NCBI GenBank assembly: GCA_036365515.1
Contig: CM070874.1
Location: 112,455,235 to 112,519,234, forward strand
DNA: 64,000 bases
Direction of reading: 5' to 3'
Origin: Torymus aiolomorphi
Lineage: Eukaryota; Arthropoda; Insecta; Hymenoptera; Torymidae
Positions 61,857 through 64,000 of the stretch are shown here, piece after piece. How positions within the stretch are numbered: position 1 is the first letter of the stretch; every line of letters starts with the position of its first letter. Made by a program: the position numbers and the translations under genes. The notes beneath the pieces are model-generated. The model searched no databases. It had not been told where the DNA came from and worked only from the letters and a program-made list of their open reading frames with translations.

Positions 61857-64000
61857 GTGTGTGTAATATATTTATAAGAACTTATCATCACACGTTGTTG
61901 GTTCAGTGGTATTTCAGGGTTACATTTATTGAATAAATAATAATAAATTTGAAATGACAATCGAAAGTAAATCACTCGATGAATACGTGAGCGAAAAATC
62001 ATCAGAATTATAAATCATCAATCATAGTGTAACTGGATCAGATTACAACAGAGAATCACAGCTGTAAAATTTTATCCCGCTCCGTATACTTACCACTCAT
62101 AAAATTTGATTTATCCCTGTACATATATAAGCATTTTTCCGTCATTCCACCTTATCTCAATGACTTGACTTATATGAAACGCATTTTATTTTTCACAAAA
62201 CCTTAATTCTAAAAAAAAATAATCCAATATTTATTTACACCCACTCATCTCACTCTCCTTACATCTCTATGCATATATCGCTTGTGCACCTCTCTGCACC
62301 GCAATCACGAGAACAGGTGCGCGTGAGAGGACGCGCATACAATCTATACCTGGGACCAACACCGCGCCGCCTGACGTCGTCCTCGTCATTAGTTAGTTCA
62401 CTTTCTGTGGAAACGAGTGGAATTTCCGTCGTGTTTGATATTTAAATCAGAGCACGGTAATTAATGCCAGCGTCTGGCGGCAGAGGAATTTTTCGCTGTA
62501 TTGATTTGTATAATGCTGAGGCGAGTCGGGCTGTTATGATTTAATTCGCCCGCGGGTGTTATCACGCGCGATGGTATGAATGATTTATCGCACGACTGCA
62601 GAAGGGATTTTCCGAGTTTGATTGCCGTTTTGCGAATAGCGGGGTAATCGTAATCGATATGAAGATTCGAAAATAAAAGTGGGAAATTTTTTAAGGACAT
62701 TGTAATAACCATGTGATTAATGGTTCGTGAAATTTTAGTAATGCATTGATATGTTTGTATTTTTTGATCGTGCTATATACGTATATGTAAATGGAAAAAT
62801 GTAACAAACGTTGAGTTGTAAAATGACATATAATTTTTACTGTGTTGAAAAAATAAAGGAAACTGCGACTGAAATCTTTTTTTATTATTTTTCCAATAAA
62901 CAAAGTTAAACAAACAAACTGAAAGTTGCTATTTTCTTTATGAGTTGAAACACGAGTGCGCGAGTGTGTTTTCGCTTTCTTTATTTAGAGAGAAATCGTA
63001 AGAAAATATTGTTCTTAATCGGCGGCTCTTAAAATAAATTAATCAAAACACAATAAAACTATTGTAACAATCTTCCCTGGTTATTATGACAATTAAATAA
63101 CATTATAAATATTATCGATAACTTTTATTATCGTCGCATTGTTAAACACTTTCATATATTTTTACACTCACAGCATATATGGATTCTTCTTTGAACAAGG
63201 TCAGATAAGTATATATGCAGTAAAAAAAAAAAAAAATACCGACAAAGAAGTGTTCAAAGCAAAATTAGTGATACTAGTTTTAAGTATAGCTATTATCACA
63301 AAATAAGCGCCAACAGAACTTTGAAAACAGTCACGTAAGCTTTCGTAGCAAGGTCACGACGTTATAATTCCCGAAATATACAATACAACTTATTATACAC
63401 CACCTTCTTCCCTTCCGACTCACCTTTTCTCTCTCCTGAACATCATGCCAACACATCTCCGTGCACCGCATCTCCTTCACTTCACGTCATCATCTTATTC
63501 ATTCACTCCCGCGCCTCTCCCCTACTCCTGATAACGCGAGCCTACTACGCCTGCGCATGGGCACACACCATCGTGTGCGCAGAGAGAGAGAGCCGAGATA
63601 ACCACCCGCGCACGCCTCCGCGGCGCGGCGCGATTGGCCGCGGCGCGGATTGGCCGCTCGAGGGAGCCGCCTCTCTCTCTTTCTCTCTCCGCTAGCTCTA
63701 TGCGCCGGCGCACGCGGCTTGGCCTATGCGCGCCGAGAGCATAGGAGAGTGGGGGAGGCGCGACAGGATGAGAGAAGAGAGGAATGCGCAGAGTTGCAGC
63801 GCCTGGTGATTGTTGGGGGGCCGCGGAGGTTGGTTATAGCGTGCAGGTTTGCTGAGGATTTGGAAGAAGGTGGGTTCTGAAGTATTCGAATAGTTTGAAA
63901 ATATAGTTTTTTTTTTTAAGGATACGAAACTTTGTATTTAGGATACATATGTTTCTGTGAATAACTGATAATTTATGATTTCTTTAATCAATGATTTTTT
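60703..64000. other. Upstream flank of sens, no gene seen
   Basis: A GC-rich core at 60700-60960 is followed by a strongly G/T-rich stretch (61000-61200). There is a (GT)n tract at 61799-61864 and two more skewed islands at about 62280-62460 and 63520-63740. A CACACCTGTTC/CAGGTG-type E-box occurs near 62312. The remainder is AT-rich. Open frames here are short and uninformative. Confidence 0.6.
61799..61864. repeat. (GT)n microsatellite, interrupted
   Basis: About 66 nt of GT repeat with two interruptions (GTAT and GTGC). Confidence 0.95.

Overview
The window looks like nuclear DNA of an insect, most likely a hymenopteran and possibly a chalcid-type wasp. The reasons are very CpG-rich patches alternating with AT-rich DNA, spliceosomal GT-AG introns, many small foldback transposons, and one recognisable insect developmental gene. 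No prokaryotic, organellar or viral gene was recognised.

The only confident host gene is a senseless/Gfi1-family C2H2 zinc-finger transcription factor (sens) on the minus strand, CDS 60409 to 48038. Six coding exons join with consistent phases into a 431-residue protein: a Pro/Ser-rich N-terminal half, a PLNLSTK motif, and four consecutive zinc fingers. The 5' UTR probably begins in a GC-rich island near 60700. The 3' UTR probably runs to about 45650 and holds an 8-mer seed match with extended complementarity to miR-9a, a known regulator of sens in Drosophila. Introns 3 and 5 each carry a foldback element.

The left 45 kb is a gene-poor, transposon-rich tract. From left to right: foldback elements at 41-2353 and 5345-5686; an AT-rich tandem-repeat family (R) at 7.2-9.8 kb with a 950-bp MITE inserted; foldbacks at 9.8-11.6 kb; GC islands at 12-18 kb; and a nested block at 19.5-27.3 kb. 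That block holds a 3.56-kb DNA transposon (21714-25269) with 603-bp terminal inverted repeats and a transposase-like gene split into three overlapping frames. Further elements lie at 28.9-30.1, 38.9-40.6 and 42.0-42.6 kb. Two tRNA-like (SINE-type) segments occur at 20371-20442 and 39811-39893.

On a larger scale, GC-rich islands recur every few kb, and those examined share a strand asymmetry. The plus strand is C/A-rich to the left of the island and G/T-rich to the right. This upward skew jump is what divergent transcription or a replication origin would leave. It occurs at the sens promoter and at many islands with no visible gene, and is the most unusual large-scale signal here.

All work was by reading. 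Identities come from remembered family motifs, and boundaries of repeats are approximate to a few bases unless stated.
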